Shown here piece by piece: positions 15,303 through 24,150 of a DNA stretch of 29,044 bases. The notes beneath the pieces were generated by a model that saw nothing but the letters and a program-made list of their open reading frames with translations, was not told the DNA's origin and did not search any database. The position numbers and the translations under genes are program-made. The stretch covers positions 1-29,044 of the forward strand of contig URBM01000008.1 in assembly GCA_900545995.1 (NCBI GenBank), given 5' to 3'. The number at the start of each line of letters is the position of its first letter. Position 1 is the stretch's first letter. This DNA comes from an uncultured Collinsella sp. GTDB lineage: Bacteria > Actinomycetota > Coriobacteriia > Coriobacteriales > Coriobacteriaceae.

Positions 15303-15337
15303 ACGGGGTCCGGTGCGAATGCGTCGGGCCCCGTTTT
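15303..15337 (+). terminator. Terminator after surface-protein gene
   Basis: ACGGGGTCCG (15303-15312) pairs with CGGGCCCCGT (15325-15334) with one U-G wobble, followed by TTTG. It lies 33 bp past the surface-protein stop and isolates the next gene. Confidence 0.85.
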
Positions 15338-15347
15338 GTTGTGCAAC
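15336..15347. promoter_or_regulatory. TTGTTGTGCAAC motif, copy 2
   Basis: Exact copy of the 12-mer at 13404-13415, here overlapping the end of the terminator and about 125 bp ahead of the AAA-like gene. It has shorter arms (GTTG-TG-CAAC). Two exact copies upstream of adjacent genes suggest, but do not prove, shared control. Confidence 0.3.
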
Positions 15348-15472
15348 GATTAGTTGTGCCCCCTCACACCTCTTGTTGCTACCGTTGCCCGATATGTTTG
15401 CGCGGCGTCATCGGTACATGCGATGCGGTCATTACAATTGGCATCGTGCTGCGATTTAGGGGGAACGTTTTG

Positions 15473-17269
15473 GTGTCTGAACAGGCAAATGTTGATTGTG
15501 CTGCTGGCTTTGGCGTGCGCTTGATCGGCTGTGCCGACGATGCGGTTTTGCCCATTGGCATGCACGACTATGCGGAGGCCCTTGGTTGCTGCATGCTGGT
15601 TGACAAGACCATGTTTATTGCTGATGTGTTGGACTGCGACGCGTCCGTTGTGGTGTGCTGTCGACCCGAGGGTTTTGGCAAGAGCATGAACTTGTCGATG
15701 CTCAGGGCTTTTCTGGAGCGTCCGGCGGTCGGTCGCGCCGGTCGGATCTCGTTTGCCGATGCTCAGATTTGGGATGCGAACGGCGGGCGCTATCGGGATG
15801 AGTATGCTTGCTATCCGGTGATATCGCTGGACTTTTCTGGCGCTGCGAGGTGTGGCCCCGCTGTTGCCGGCGTCGTGCGCGATGCCCTTTCGGGCGAGTG
15901 CGCTCGCTTGTTGACGCTCTTGGAGGCTCCGGATTTAGCTCGAGATAAGGTGCGTCACATCGAACGTGTCGCGCGTGGCGTGGCGAGCGCGGACGAGGTT
16001 GACTCGGTGCTCGGTGTGCTCATAGAGCTGCTGGAGATTGCCTGCGATGAGCAGGTTGTATTGCTCGTTGATGGGTACGATGCGGCGTGGTCTCGCCGTG
16101 CGAGCGCGAGGGACGCTTCCGACGCCGATCCGGCAGAACTACTTGACCGTGTGCTGTTCGACGCCATTGCCACTGCGCGTGATTCGTTGCTGCTGACGTG
16201 TCTGATGGGGGAGCGTCCCAGTCCTGCCGAAGTGGCGCTTTCTTCGCGCGGCTGCTCGTATTGTCTGACGACGCCGCTGTCGGCGTGGTGTGACCGATGT
16301 TTCGGTTTTTCGGATGCCGAGGTCGAGGCTCTATTGAATCATGCTGGGCGCGAGGAATACCTGGATGATGCGCGTGAATGGCTCGAGGGGTATCGGTTTG
16401 GCAGGGCCTATTGCTCGAGTCCAGAGCGTGTGATCGGTTTTCTGGGCCGAGGCTGCACGGCTCCTGTGCGTGCCGATCTGTATGGATATGCCGATTGCCT
16501 GAGTAGGGTAGTTGCCGGGTGGAATCTCGACCGCCTTTCGGTCTTGTTTGATTTGCTCGAGGCCCATGGGTGCGCTGAGGTCCCGCTTTGTTTGGGCACT
16601 GCAGAGCCAGATGTCTCGCCTGACGATGGCATGTGGACAGCGCTGTATCTGTCCGGTTTTCTCACGACGGATATGACTGAGGAGCCAGAGCATGGCGATC
16701 GCCTCCGTGCTTTGCGATTGCCCACTAACGAGCTTCGTCAGGCCTTGCGTCTAGTGATTATTGAGTGGTTTGAGTGTGCCGCAGAAGACATTCGAGACGT
16801 CGATGCGTTTCGCGACGGGCTGTGCCATGGGAACGAGGATACCGTGAGGCGGGCGCTAAGCCGCATCTTGGGAGATGCGGGAATCGGTGCGACCGACCCA
16901 GATACGCCGCTGCCATATCATCTGCTCTTGCAGGGGCTCTGCTTTGGCTTGCCGGGCTATGCCAATCCTGCCTCGAGGCGAAAGTGTGGCGCGGATCGCT
17001 GGGACATCCAGGTTTTTCCCACGGGCGCCGTGTTCGACATAGCCGATACGATCGGTATGCTCGATGAACGTCCGCTGATAACGATCAACATGATGTATGA
17101 CCCCGGTGTGGATGCGCTGGGCCTGGAATTGCTGGCCGTGCAGGCGCTGCTCGATATAGAGCGCGACGGCATCGACGAAATCCGTGTGCCACGCCCCGCC
17201 ATTGGACGCATGCGCTGGGGGTTTGGGTTTGATGGGCAGCATGTGGCTACGGTGTGCCAGCGGCTTTAA
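15473..17269 (+). CDS. AAA-ATPase-like / PD-(D/E)XK family protein, degenerate catalytic sites
   Basis: About 598 residues with the architecture of the large AAA-ATPase-like plus C-terminal PD-(D/E)XK nuclease family common in gut bacteria. The entry motif LPIGMHDYAEALGCCMLVDKTMFIADVL and CCRPEGFGKSMNLSMLRAFLE correspond to the usual IGxxxF...YYVDKT and RPRRFGKTLNxSML blocks; the P-loop Lys70-Ser71 is kept. Walker B reads LLVDGYDAAW (200-206) where the family has DEYD, so the catalytic glutamate is replaced by glycine. The C-terminal nuclease reads RWDIQVFPTG...LITINMMYD, without the expected E-x-K. Start: GTG 15473 or TTG 15470, both after AGGGGG (15458-15463); the open frame further upstream lacks support. 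Function unknown; possibly a regulator or decoy rather than an enzyme. Confidence 0.72.
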   Translation: MSEQANVDCAAGFGVRLIGCADDAVLPIGMHDYAEALGCCMLVDKTMFIADVLDCDASVVVCCRPEGFGKSMNLSMLRAFLERPAVGRAGRISFADAQIWDANGGRYRDEYACYPVISLDFSGAARCGPAVAGVVRDALSGECARLLTLLEAPDLARDKVRHIERVARGVASADEVDSVLGVLIELLEIACDEQVVLLVDGYDAAWSRRASARDASDADPAELLDRVLFDAIATARDSLLLTCLMGERPSPAEVALSSRGCSYCLTTPLSAWCDRCFGFSDAEVEALLNHAGREEYLDDAREWLEGYRFGRAYCSSPERVIGFLGRGCTAPVRADLYGYADCLSRVVAGWNLDRLSVLFDLLEAHGCAEVPLCLGTAEPDVSPDDGMWTALYLSGFLTTDMTEEPEHGDRLRALRLPTNELRQALRLVIIEWFECAAEDIRDVDAFRDGLCHGNEDTVRRALSRILGDAGIGATDPDTPLPYHLLLQGLCFGLPGYANPASRRKCGADRWDIQVFPTGAVFDIADTIGMLDERPLITINMMYDPGVDALGLELLAVQALLDIERDGIDEIRVPRPAIGRMRWGFGFDGQHVATVCQRL

Positions 17270-17293
17270 GCGCCGAGGTGTTTCCAGCTTCCG

Positions 17294-18313
17294 TTACTCG
17301 GTGTCCTTCATGGGCGGCATGGGCTTCCAGTTGGGATCCTTGATGATCTTGCGGGCGTCTTTCATGCCTCGGCGCAGCGCCGGAATACCGGTCTTAAAGC
17401 ACTTATCGACCGCAGCCAGGCGAATGAATTCCTTGCAGAAGGTCGCGGCGTTGCCCAGACGGAACAGCATAGGGTGGTAGTCGCCGTAGATCTGCATGTA
17501 GCGTGCCAGATAACCGCGGTTGCGCATGATGTAGTAGCGGTTGGTGTCGCTCGTGGAGTTGAGCTGGCGTTTGCCGGCGATGTCCCAGTTAGAGACGGCG
17601 CGGGCGCGCTTGAGCACCACGTCGGCAACAACGGCGGCGGGGAAGTGCTGGCTGGCCACGTAGCCATAGCAGGCATCGTCGCCGTAGATGAAGAATCGCG
17701 CATCGGGCAGGCCGATCTTGTCGACCACGCGGCGCGAGAACATGCCGCCCTCAAAGCACAGCTGGTTCATGGCGCGATAACCCTCTGGACCCAAGTCCCA
17801 CTTGGCGACTGGGTTGGGAATGCCGAGCGAAAGGATGAGTTGGTATTGCCAAAAGAAGGCGCCGCCGTCAAAGTCCAGGCGCGAACCCTGGATGACATCA
17901 TAGCGGTCGGTCCACTTGGCAAGACGCTCGATGCCTTCGGGGATGACGAGCACGTCGTCGTCCATCACCCAGAACCACTGGGCGCCCAGGTCGTAGGCGC
18001 ATTTAGTGCCGGCGGAGAAGCCGCCCGCACCGCCGCCGTTTTCGAGCTGCGGGGCGTAGATGACACGGTCGGTGCTGCCCTGCGCGTCGGGCTGCTCGGT
18101 GTCGATGCCCCACAGGTTGGCCAGGCGCTCGTTGAATGCGGTGCACATGGTCTCGGTCTCGCGCGAATTCTCGTTATCGACAATCACGATGCGCCAGGGC
18201 GTTGCCGTGAGCTCGGTCATGGAGTCGAACAAGTTGGCCAGAAGTTCCTGGCGCTTGTACGTAACGACGACGATGGCGAGCTTGTCGATGGGGGCGGGAA
18301 GGGTTGAAGGCAT
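17294..18313 (-). CDS. GT2 glycosyltransferase, GlfT/rhamnosyl-type
   Basis: A 339-residue family 2 glycosyltransferase. The nucleotide-sugar fold starts at KLAIVVVTYKRQELL; ENGGGAGGFSAG is typical of galactofuranosyl/rhamnosyl transferases; WFWVMDDDV (Asp118-120) is the metal-binding DXD. A further acidic block, FIYGDDACYGYVA, probably holds the acceptor base. No membrane segment, so it works at the cytoplasmic face on a lipid-linked glycan. ATG at 18313 follows AAAGGA at somewhat long spacing; an in-frame upstream ATG would add 45 unlikely residues. Convergent with the AAA-like gene (24 bp between stops) and 170 bp downstream of the acyltransferase on the same strand. Confidence 0.87.
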   Translation of the reverse strand: MPSTLPAPIDKLAIVVVTYKRQELLANLFDSMTELTATPWRIVIVDNENSRETETMCTAFNERLANLWGIDTEQPDAQGSTDRVIYAPQLENGGGAGGFSAGTKCAYDLGAQWFWVMDDDVLVIPEGIERLAKWTDRYDVIQGSRLDFDGGAFFWQYQLILSLGIPNPVAKWDLGPEGYRAMNQLCFEGGMFSRRVVDKIGLPDARFFIYGDDACYGYVASQHFPAAVVADVVLKRARAVSNWDIAGKRQLNSTSDTNRYYIMRNRGYLARYMQIYGDYHPMLFRLGNAATFCKEFIRLAAVDKCFKTGIPALRRGMKDARKIIKDPNWKPMPPMKDTE

Positions 18314-18483
18314 GGGGCAATATATCCTTTCACGCGCGGCGGGCGAGTGCTGCGCGGAAGCTATCGAATACGTCCTTGAGACTGTCCTATTGTAAAGGCT
18401 CGGCGCACCTTGACGGCAAGCTTTGAATAAAACGCAGGAACCTGTCACGGCTGTAGCGGCTTTAGCGTCTGACGGCAGCGTGT

Positions 18484-19614
18484 CTATTGCCGCTTGGGCT
18501 TGCGAGCGATAAAGCTTCTAGCTGCGTCGATGGTGAGAAGCATCAGGGCAAAGACGATGCTAATGACGGTACCCGTGACGATACATATAACTGCCGGGCT
18601 GTTTTGGCTGACCAGTATGTTTGCGAGCAACGTATTGAAGACGGGACGCCACAGGCTACTGGTGAGCGACTGCATCACATAGAAACCGAGCGTGGCGGTC
18701 GAAAGGGTGACGATGACGCCTGCGGCTCGTGGATTGTCCGAGGCGCTGCGTCGGGTAGCCGCAAAGAGCAGGGAGGTGGCAGCGAGGACAAACGAGATCA
18801 ACGAGGTCGATTTGTAGGAGAGGGCTGCCATTGCTGTGAGGTTGCCGGTGAAGGAGAGTTCGCCTTCCAGGATGGTGGTGAGCACCAAAACCGCTGCGAG
18901 CGATCGCATGCCTAAGGCGCCCGCCCTGTCCGAATCCATGACATCGGTAATGTCGCGGAGCAGCCCGCCGATCAAAAATGCGACTACGTACGTGGTAGCG
19001 CTCATGGACTTCTGGAGCCAAGAAAACTCGCCGGCGCTTGTCGCACTCATGGCGGCTAAATACCCGTTAACAACAAATGCGAGGATTCCAACGACGATGA
19101 CCGCTGCCGTGTAGCTCCTCTTAGAGAGTCGACTCTTGGCCAGGCCAAACAGCGGCGCCATGAAGACCGTGGCGGCATAGACCCAGATAAACTCAAGCCC
19201 CAGCGTGTACCAATAGTGCGCGTGCAGGGAGACATCGGGAATGGGTGAGACGACCGTGGACCACGCGAGCGCCATGAGGCAATAAAACGCAGTAGGCAAG
19301 ATGACCTTGCCAAGGCGCTGCGCCGTCCGTTGCATTTGCGACTTCCACGTTGCTCCACCGTCCCAAGCACGCGCGGCCGAAGCGATGAGAAAATAGCCCG
19401 AGATCATAAAGAAGACCTCGTTGGCCCAGCAGCCCAGCAAGTTAATAAAACCAAGTACGCCGGAATAGGGGAACATCGCAAGTGGGGCATATTCCACGGC
19501 GCCGACGCAGACGGCTTGGAAGGTCCACTGAAAGGTGTGGAACACCGCGATGCCGGCGACCGCGACCAAACGCAAGGCTTCGATGGGTATGTTGCGTGCG
19601 GCTTTGGGCTGCAT
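18484..19614 (-). CDS. Membrane acyltransferase (acyltransferase 3 family)
   Basis: A 376-residue polytopic membrane protein with about ten hydrophobic spans. The N-terminal EALRLVAVAGIAVFHTFQW contains the family's arginine and the downstream histidine, and WANEVFFMISGYFLI is the second family block. Members of acyltransferase 3 transfer acetyl or related groups to sugars of surface polysaccharides, which fits the neighbouring glycosyltransferases. ATG follows AAAGGA with five bases between. Divergent from the plus-strand GT operon across 112 bp. Confidence 0.88.
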   Translation of the reverse strand: MQPKAARNIPIEALRLVAVAGIAVFHTFQWTFQAVCVGAVEYAPLAMFPYSGVLGFINLLGCWANEVFFMISGYFLIASAARAWDGGATWKSQMQRTAQRLGKVILPTAFYCLMALAWSTVVSPIPDVSLHAHYWYTLGLEFIWVYAATVFMAPLFGLAKSRLSKRSYTAAVIVVGILAFVVNGYLAAMSATSAGEFSWLQKSMSATTYVVAFLIGGLLRDITDVMDSDRAGALGMRSLAAVLVLTTILEGELSFTGNLTAMAALSYKSTSLISFVLAATSLLFAATRRSASDNPRAAGVIVTLSTATLGFYVMQSLTSSLWRPVFNTLLANILVSQNSPAVICIVTGTVISIVFALMLLTIDAARSFIARKPKRQ

Positions 19615-19633
19615 GACGTCCTTTCTTATCGGT

Positions 19634-19662
19634 TTGCCTCTGCGAGCTCCATAGATTATATA
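19634..19662 (+). promoter_or_regulatory. Candidate promoter of the plus-strand GT operon
   Basis: TTGCCT (19634-19639) and TATATA (19657-19662) are spaced by 17 bp and placed about 65 bp before the first GT start. A TATAAT on the minus strand overlaps it (19655-19660) and might serve the divergent acyltransferase, but without a good -35. Confidence 0.5.
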
Positions 19663-19726
19663 AACGCCCGCTGGCGCGCTGGCCCTTTGATACCATGAAA
19701 CGACAGGTATTTCCTAAGGAGCACAT

Positions 19727-20830
19727 TTGTCTACTAACGCCTCTGGCAGCCCTGTTCTGTCGCTGCTTATTCCCATTTACAATGTTCAGCGCTACCTGCG
19801 CGAGTGCCTCGATTCCGCCCTGGCGCAGACGCTCAAGGATATTGAGATCATCTGCATTAACGACGGGTCGACCGACAACTCGCCGGCGATAATCCGCGAG
19901 TATATGGAGCGCGATGGGCGCGTCAAGATGATCGACAAGGCCAACAGCGGCTACGGCGACTCGATGAACCACGGTCTGGAGATGGCGCGTGGCAAGTACG
20001 TGGGCATCTTGGAGTCCGATGACTTTATGGCGCCCGACGCACTCGAAAAGCTTGTCTCGGCCGCCGATAGCAATAATGCCGACTTTGCGAAGGCGAACTT
20101 TGATTTCTACTGGTCTAAGCCCGAGGAACGCCGTTCGCTGCACGAGATGTTTAGACCTCAGGATTGTGGCAAGCCAGTGCATCCGAGCGATACGACGCAG
20201 TTCTTTAAGCAAAAGCCATCGATTTGGTCGGCCGTGTACCGTCGCGATTTTCTTGAGCGCAACGGCATTACGTTCCTGCCGACTCCGGGGGCATCCTTTC
20301 AGGACACGTCATTCGCCTTTAAGGTGATCGCGTGCGCCGATAAGGCTGTTTACCTGCACGATGCCGTGCTGTCGTATCGCCAGGACAACGAGAATTCCTC
20401 GGTCAATTCTTCGGCTAAGGTCTTTTGCGTCAATACCGAGTATGCCGAGATTGAGCGTTGGATTCGAGAGGATTATGCCCGTGACCACGCAAGTGATGAC
20501 GTCGCGCGCATGCTCAAGTTCAATCAGCTCATTAAGTACGATTCGTATATGTGGAACTACGTGCGCCTGGCGCCTAAGTTCTATAAGGAGTTCCTGGTGC
20601 AGATGGCCAAGGAATTTCAGGCGGCCTTGGACGCGGGGGAGTTTTCGCTTGACGACCTCAAGCCGTGGAAGCGCGCGAATCTCGCTGCCATCCTCAAAGA
20701 TCCTGAGGGCTGGGTTGACGAGCATCCGAGTTTTGCGACGGATGGTGCCTTGGGGCGTGCTAAGTATTACGCCTCGGTTGGAGGCCCAAGCGTGGTCGCT
20801 GCCTTCCTCATCGAATCGCTGAGGGGGTAG
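19727..20830 (+). CDS. GT2 glycosyltransferase (paralogue A)
   Basis: A 367-residue WcaA-type family 2 glycosyltransferase. The N-terminal GT-A domain shows VLSLLIPIYNVQRYLREC, IICINDGSTDNS, and the metal motif GILESDDFM; the C-terminal 150 residues are helical and less conserved. It starts with TTG at 19727, five bases after AAGGAG; no in-frame ATG with a ribosome site lies near. Closely related along its whole length to the gene at 21952 (shared IREYMERD, KMIDKANSGYGDSMN, KPSIWSA, FLPTPGAS, SYRQDNE/CYRQDNE blocks), so one arose by duplication. First gene of the plus-strand polysaccharide operon; the next gene follows after 6 nt. Confidence 0.9.
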   Translation: MSTNASGSPVLSLLIPIYNVQRYLRECLDSALAQTLKDIEIICINDGSTDNSPAIIREYMERDGRVKMIDKANSGYGDSMNHGLEMARGKYVGILESDDFMAPDALEKLVSAADSNNADFAKANFDFYWSKPEERRSLHEMFRPQDCGKPVHPSDTTQFFKQKPSIWSAVYRRDFLERNGITFLPTPGASFQDTSFAFKVIACADKAVYLHDAVLSYRQDNENSSVNSSAKVFCVNTEYAEIERWIREDYARDHASDDVARMLKFNQLIKYDSYMWNYVRLAPKFYKEFLVQMAKEFQAALDAGEFSLDDLKPWKRANLAAILKDPEGWVDEHPSFATDGALGRAKYYASVGGPSVVAAFLIESLRG

Positions 20831-20836
20831 GTCGGC

Positions 20837-21877
20837 ATGGGAGAGGCCTCGCGTCCTAAAGCTACCATTGTCGTCCCCGTTTACAACTCTGCGCGCTCCA
20901 TTCAGCGATGCCTCGATTCGCTGCTGGCCCAGTCCGAGCGCTCGATTCAGGTTGTGTGTGTCAACGACGGTTCGACTGATGATTCGTTGAACGTGTTGCA
21001 CCAGATCGCGCAGGCCGACGATCGCGTACTGGTGATTGACCAGGAAAACGCGGGTGTCTCGTGTGCTCGAAATGCCGGTATCGATGCCGTCGAGGGCGAG
21101 ACCGTCTTTTTTGTGGACGCCGACGATTACATCGATGCCCAGACGGTCGAGCGCGTGCTGCATTCCATGGAGTCCGCAAATGCCGAGGTCGCCGTCTTTG
21201 GCGGCGTCTGTGAACCTGCCGATGCTGCCCCCAAACGCGTCCAGCAACTCATGAGCCCCAAAGCTGGCGCCTTCGGCGCCCGTGATCCCCAACTGCTGTT
21301 CCATTCGAATGCGCAGCCCTATGCCTGCCGTGCGGCTTTTTCGCGCGAGCTGCTCAATCGCGAAGGCATTCGCTTCGCCCCCGGTTTGGCTTTGGGCGAG
21401 GACGTTGTCTTCCAATTTGCGGCTTATGCGCTTGCCCGCAAGGCCGTTGTCATGCCGGACAAGTTCTACCACTACGTGATGGAGAGCGAATCGGCGACGC
21501 ACGAGTTCAACAGTGCCGAGGCTCGCGCCAAAAAGCTTGACGCCCACATGAGAATGCTCGAGGAGGTCTTGGAGGACTGGGCAGCCTACGGTCTTTTGGA
21601 CCTGTGTCCCGGCGAGCTGATAACTTGGTTTTTGGACCTCATTGTGTTCGACCTGGCGCGCTTCGATGCCGATGACTTCCATCGCGTGGCGGCTCGCGTC
21701 AACATGGACCTCACCACGTTTTTGGGAACGGAGTGGGCGGATATGCCTGCTAAGGGCGCCGTTCGCCGTGTTGCCCACAAGCTCGTTGCGGCGACCTCGG
21801 GCGTTTCGATGGTAGACGCCACGCTGTTCTATCTTTCGACTCGCGGTCTCAAAGCCTGCCTGGAGCGCTTTCTCTAA
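20837..21877 (+). CDS. GT2 glycosyltransferase
   Basis: A 346-residue family 2 glycosyltransferase with KATIVVPVYNSARSIQRC, VVCVNDGSTDDS, NAGVSCARNAGID and the DXD-type FVDADDYID. The C-terminal half is helical without membrane spans. It is only distantly related to the flanking paralogues A and B, so it separates the two duplicates. ATG follows GGGGGTAGG six bases after the previous stop, so it is co-transcribed. Donor and acceptor sugars cannot be assigned. Confidence 0.9.
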   Translation: MGEASRPKATIVVPVYNSARSIQRCLDSLLAQSERSIQVVCVNDGSTDDSLNVLHQIAQADDRVLVIDQENAGVSCARNAGIDAVEGETVFFVDADDYIDAQTVERVLHSMESANAEVAVFGGVCEPADAAPKRVQQLMSPKAGAFGARDPQLLFHSNAQPYACRAAFSRELLNREGIRFAPGLALGEDVVFQFAAYALARKAVVMPDKFYHYVMESESATHEFNSAEARAKKLDAHMRMLEEVLEDWAAYGLLDLCPGELITWFLDLIVFDLARFDADDFHRVAARVNMDLTTFLGTEWADMPAKGAVRRVAHKLVAATSGVSMVDATLFYLSTRGLKACLERFL

Positions 21878-21911
21878 TTCCAAGCGCTGCCGCCCGCCGC
21901 AACTCGGCTGC

Positions 21912-21917
21912 TAAAAT
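21912..21917 (+). promoter_or_regulatory. Possible internal promoter, extended -10
   Basis: TGCTAAAAT provides a TGn-extended -10 (TAAAAT) 35 bp ahead of paralogue B in the only sizeable gap (74 bp) of the GT operon. There is no recognisable -35. Confidence 0.3.
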
Positions 21918-21951
21918 AACCCTGTTACACGCTATTCAACAGGAGGTTCTC

Positions 21952-23070
21952 TTGCAGAACTCTGATACCCCTAAAGTTTCGCTGCTTGTCCCCATATGCA
22001 ATGTCGAGCGCTATCTGCGCGAGTGCCTCGATTCCGCCGTGGCGCAGACGCTCAGGGACATCGAGATCATCTGTATCAACGACGGCTCCACCGATAGCTC
22101 GCCGGATATCATCCGCGAGTACATGGAGCGCGACCCCCGTGTAAAGATGATCGACAAGGCCAACAGCGGCTATGGCGACTCGATGAACCGCGGCCTGGAG
22201 ATGGCGCGCGGCGAGTACGTGGGCATCCTTGAGTCCGATGACTTTATGTTTGAGGATTCGCTCCAAAAGCTGGTCGCCAAGGCCGATGCTGAACATGCCG
22301 ATGTGGTAAAGGGCGACTTTTATCTGTATTGGTCCACGCCCAGCGAGCGCCGTGAGCTGTTTGGGATTGTCGACGAGCATATGACGGGCGCCGCGTATCG
22401 CCCCGTCGATCGCCCGGGCATCTTCTACCGCAAACCTTCCATTTGGTCGGCTATCTATCGGCGCGAGTTCCTCAACGACAATCAGATTCGGTTCCTTCCC
22501 ACGCCGGGTGCCTCGTATCAGGACGCAGGCTTTAACTTTAAGGTCTGGGCATGCGCCGAGCGTGCCGCGTTTATCGCGGACCCCATTTTGTGCTATCGCC
22601 AAGACAACGAGAAGAGCTCCGTTAATTCGCCCAGCAAGGTGTTTTGCGTGTGCGACGAATATGCCGAGATGCAGCGCTTTTTGGATGAACGCCCCGAGCT
22701 TAAGGCTCAGCTTCAGGGCATTTTAATGCGCATGAAGGTCGATACGTACCGTTGGAATGATGAACGTCTGGTCGATGAACTGCGTGAGCAGTTTTGGAAG
22801 AAGGCTTCACCCGAGCTGAAGGCCGATTGGGATGCCGGTCGCTTTGACCTGTCGCTGTTTGATCCGCGTGGCGAGACCGACTTGCGCCTGATGGTCAAGT
22901 CTCCCCGCGCCTATATCGATTCGCGCTTTGACTTTAAGAAGCCGGGCAAGATCAATACGTTTAAGCATTACTTTAAGATCGGCGGCCTGCCGCTGGTCTG
23001 GCGCGTGCTGACGTATCAGCGCACCTACGGCGACAACCCGCACCCTGATGACGTTCCCACCGCACAGTAG
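21952..23070 (+). CDS. GT2 glycosyltransferase (paralogue B)
   Basis: A 372-residue family 2 glycosyltransferase, duplicate of the gene at 19727. KVSLLVPICNVERYLREC, IICINDGSTDSS and GILESDDFM are shared; differences accumulate in the C-terminal 130 residues, which may change acceptor choice. Like its paralogue it begins with TTG, here five bases after AGGAGG. It has its own 74-bp leader with a possible internal promoter. The next gene follows by 12 nt. Confidence 0.9.
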   Translation: MQNSDTPKVSLLVPICNVERYLRECLDSAVAQTLRDIEIICINDGSTDSSPDIIREYMERDPRVKMIDKANSGYGDSMNRGLEMARGEYVGILESDDFMFEDSLQKLVAKADAEHADVVKGDFYLYWSTPSERRELFGIVDEHMTGAAYRPVDRPGIFYRKPSIWSAIYRREFLNDNQIRFLPTPGASYQDAGFNFKVWACAERAAFIADPILCYRQDNEKSSVNSPSKVFCVCDEYAEMQRFLDERPELKAQLQGILMRMKVDTYRWNDERLVDELREQFWKKASPELKADWDAGRFDLSLFDPRGETDLRLMVKSPRAYIDSRFDFKKPGKINTFKHYFKIGGLPLVWRVLTYQRTYGDNPHPDDVPTAQ

Positions 23071-23082
23071 GAGCGAGTGATT

Positions 23083-24150
23083 ATGGCTACCCCCAAGATT
23101 TCCGTTGTCGTTCCCATCTACAAAGTGGAGGAGTGCCTGGCATGGTGCCTGGACTCCCTGCTTGCGCAGGATATGCCCGATTGGGAGGGCGTGCTGGTCA
23201 ACGATGGCTCGCCGGACGGCTCGCGCGATATTGCGGCTGCCTATTGCGAAAAGGACGCGCGCTTTACGCTGGTCGATAAGGAGAACGGCGGCCTGTCGAG
23301 CGCGCGTAATGCGGGCATTGCTGCGTCCACGGCGCCTATCGTTGCGTTTTTGGATTCCGACGACCGCTTTACGCCCGATGCATGCCGCGTGATCGTCGAT
23401 GCCTTTGAGCGCGAGGACTGCGACGTTTTGACCTTTGGCGCGAACCCGTATCCGCTGGAGGCGGGGTATCCGTGGCTTAACTATGTGTTGAGCCCGCGCG
23501 ATGTTTCGTTTGAGGGCTATAGCTCCGAGCTGCTGTTTAAGGAAGCGTCTCGTCCCTTTGCATGGCGCACCGCCTGCAAGCGCGAGTTTTTGCTCAATAA
23601 CGGGATCGTTTTCGACGAAACCGTCAAGTATGGCGAGGACCAGGTCTTCGACTTTGCCGTGTACGGTCGTTCGCGCAAGACTACGCTTATCTCGAACAAG
23701 CTGTACGACTATCGCGTAGCGCGCAAGGGTTCGCTCATGGACACCATGCGCTACGACGACGAGACGCGTCTGCTGGAACATGTGAAGATTTACTCCGCGG
23801 TGCTGACTGACTGGCGGCGCGACGGTCTCGATGCTCAGCATGCCGAGGACCTGGCATACTTCCTGTGCGATCTGGTGCTGTACGACGCACTCAGGTTGCT
23901 GGGTTCGGACTGCGGCAAGGTGATCGCTGCTGTTGCTGACGCGCTCGCCGTCTCTGCCGTTGGCAGCGATGCTGCGCTCGCACAATGCGCTCCTTCTGTT
24001 GCTGCCATGGTGCGTGCGGCACTCACCAGCAAGGCTCCCAATGCTCGTGCGTGCAAAAAGCTCATGTTCGATTATGACGCCTTGAGGTTTGGACGCCTGG
24101 GTGCGTGCAAGCGTATGGCGGCGAATGCCCTGGGAAAGCGAGAAGTGTAG
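23083..24150 (+). CDS. GT2 glycosyltransferase
   Basis: A 355-residue family 2 glycosyltransferase: KISVVVPIYKVEECLAWC, VLVNDGSPDGS, NGGLSSARNAGI and DXD-type AFLDSDDRF, with the KYGEDQVFDF block typical of the family's catalytic-base region. I choose ATG 23083 because AGGAGC lies eight bases upstream; a GTG two codons earlier is too close to it. The C-terminal 100 residues are Ala-rich and helical. Its TAG is immediately followed by the ATG of the next gene. Confidence 0.9.
   Translation: MATPKISVVVPIYKVEECLAWCLDSLLAQDMPDWEGVLVNDGSPDGSRDIAAAYCEKDARFTLVDKENGGLSSARNAGIAASTAPIVAFLDSDDRFTPDACRVIVDAFEREDCDVLTFGANPYPLEAGYPWLNYVLSPRDVSFEGYSSELLFKEASRPFAWRTACKREFLLNNGIVFDETVKYGEDQVFDFAVYGRSRKTTLISNKLYDYRVARKGSLMDTMRYDDETRLLEHVKIYSAVLTDWRRDGLDAQHAEDLAYFLCDLVLYDALRLLGSDCGKVIAAVADALAVSAVGSDAALAQCAPSVAAMVRAALTSKAPNARACKKLMFDYDALRFGRLGACKRMAANALGKREV

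Noticed and set aside
20309..21883. 524-codon minus-strand frame over the GT genes
   Set aside because: Antisense to two well-supported glycosyltransferases; composition is typical of a reversed GT coding strand.
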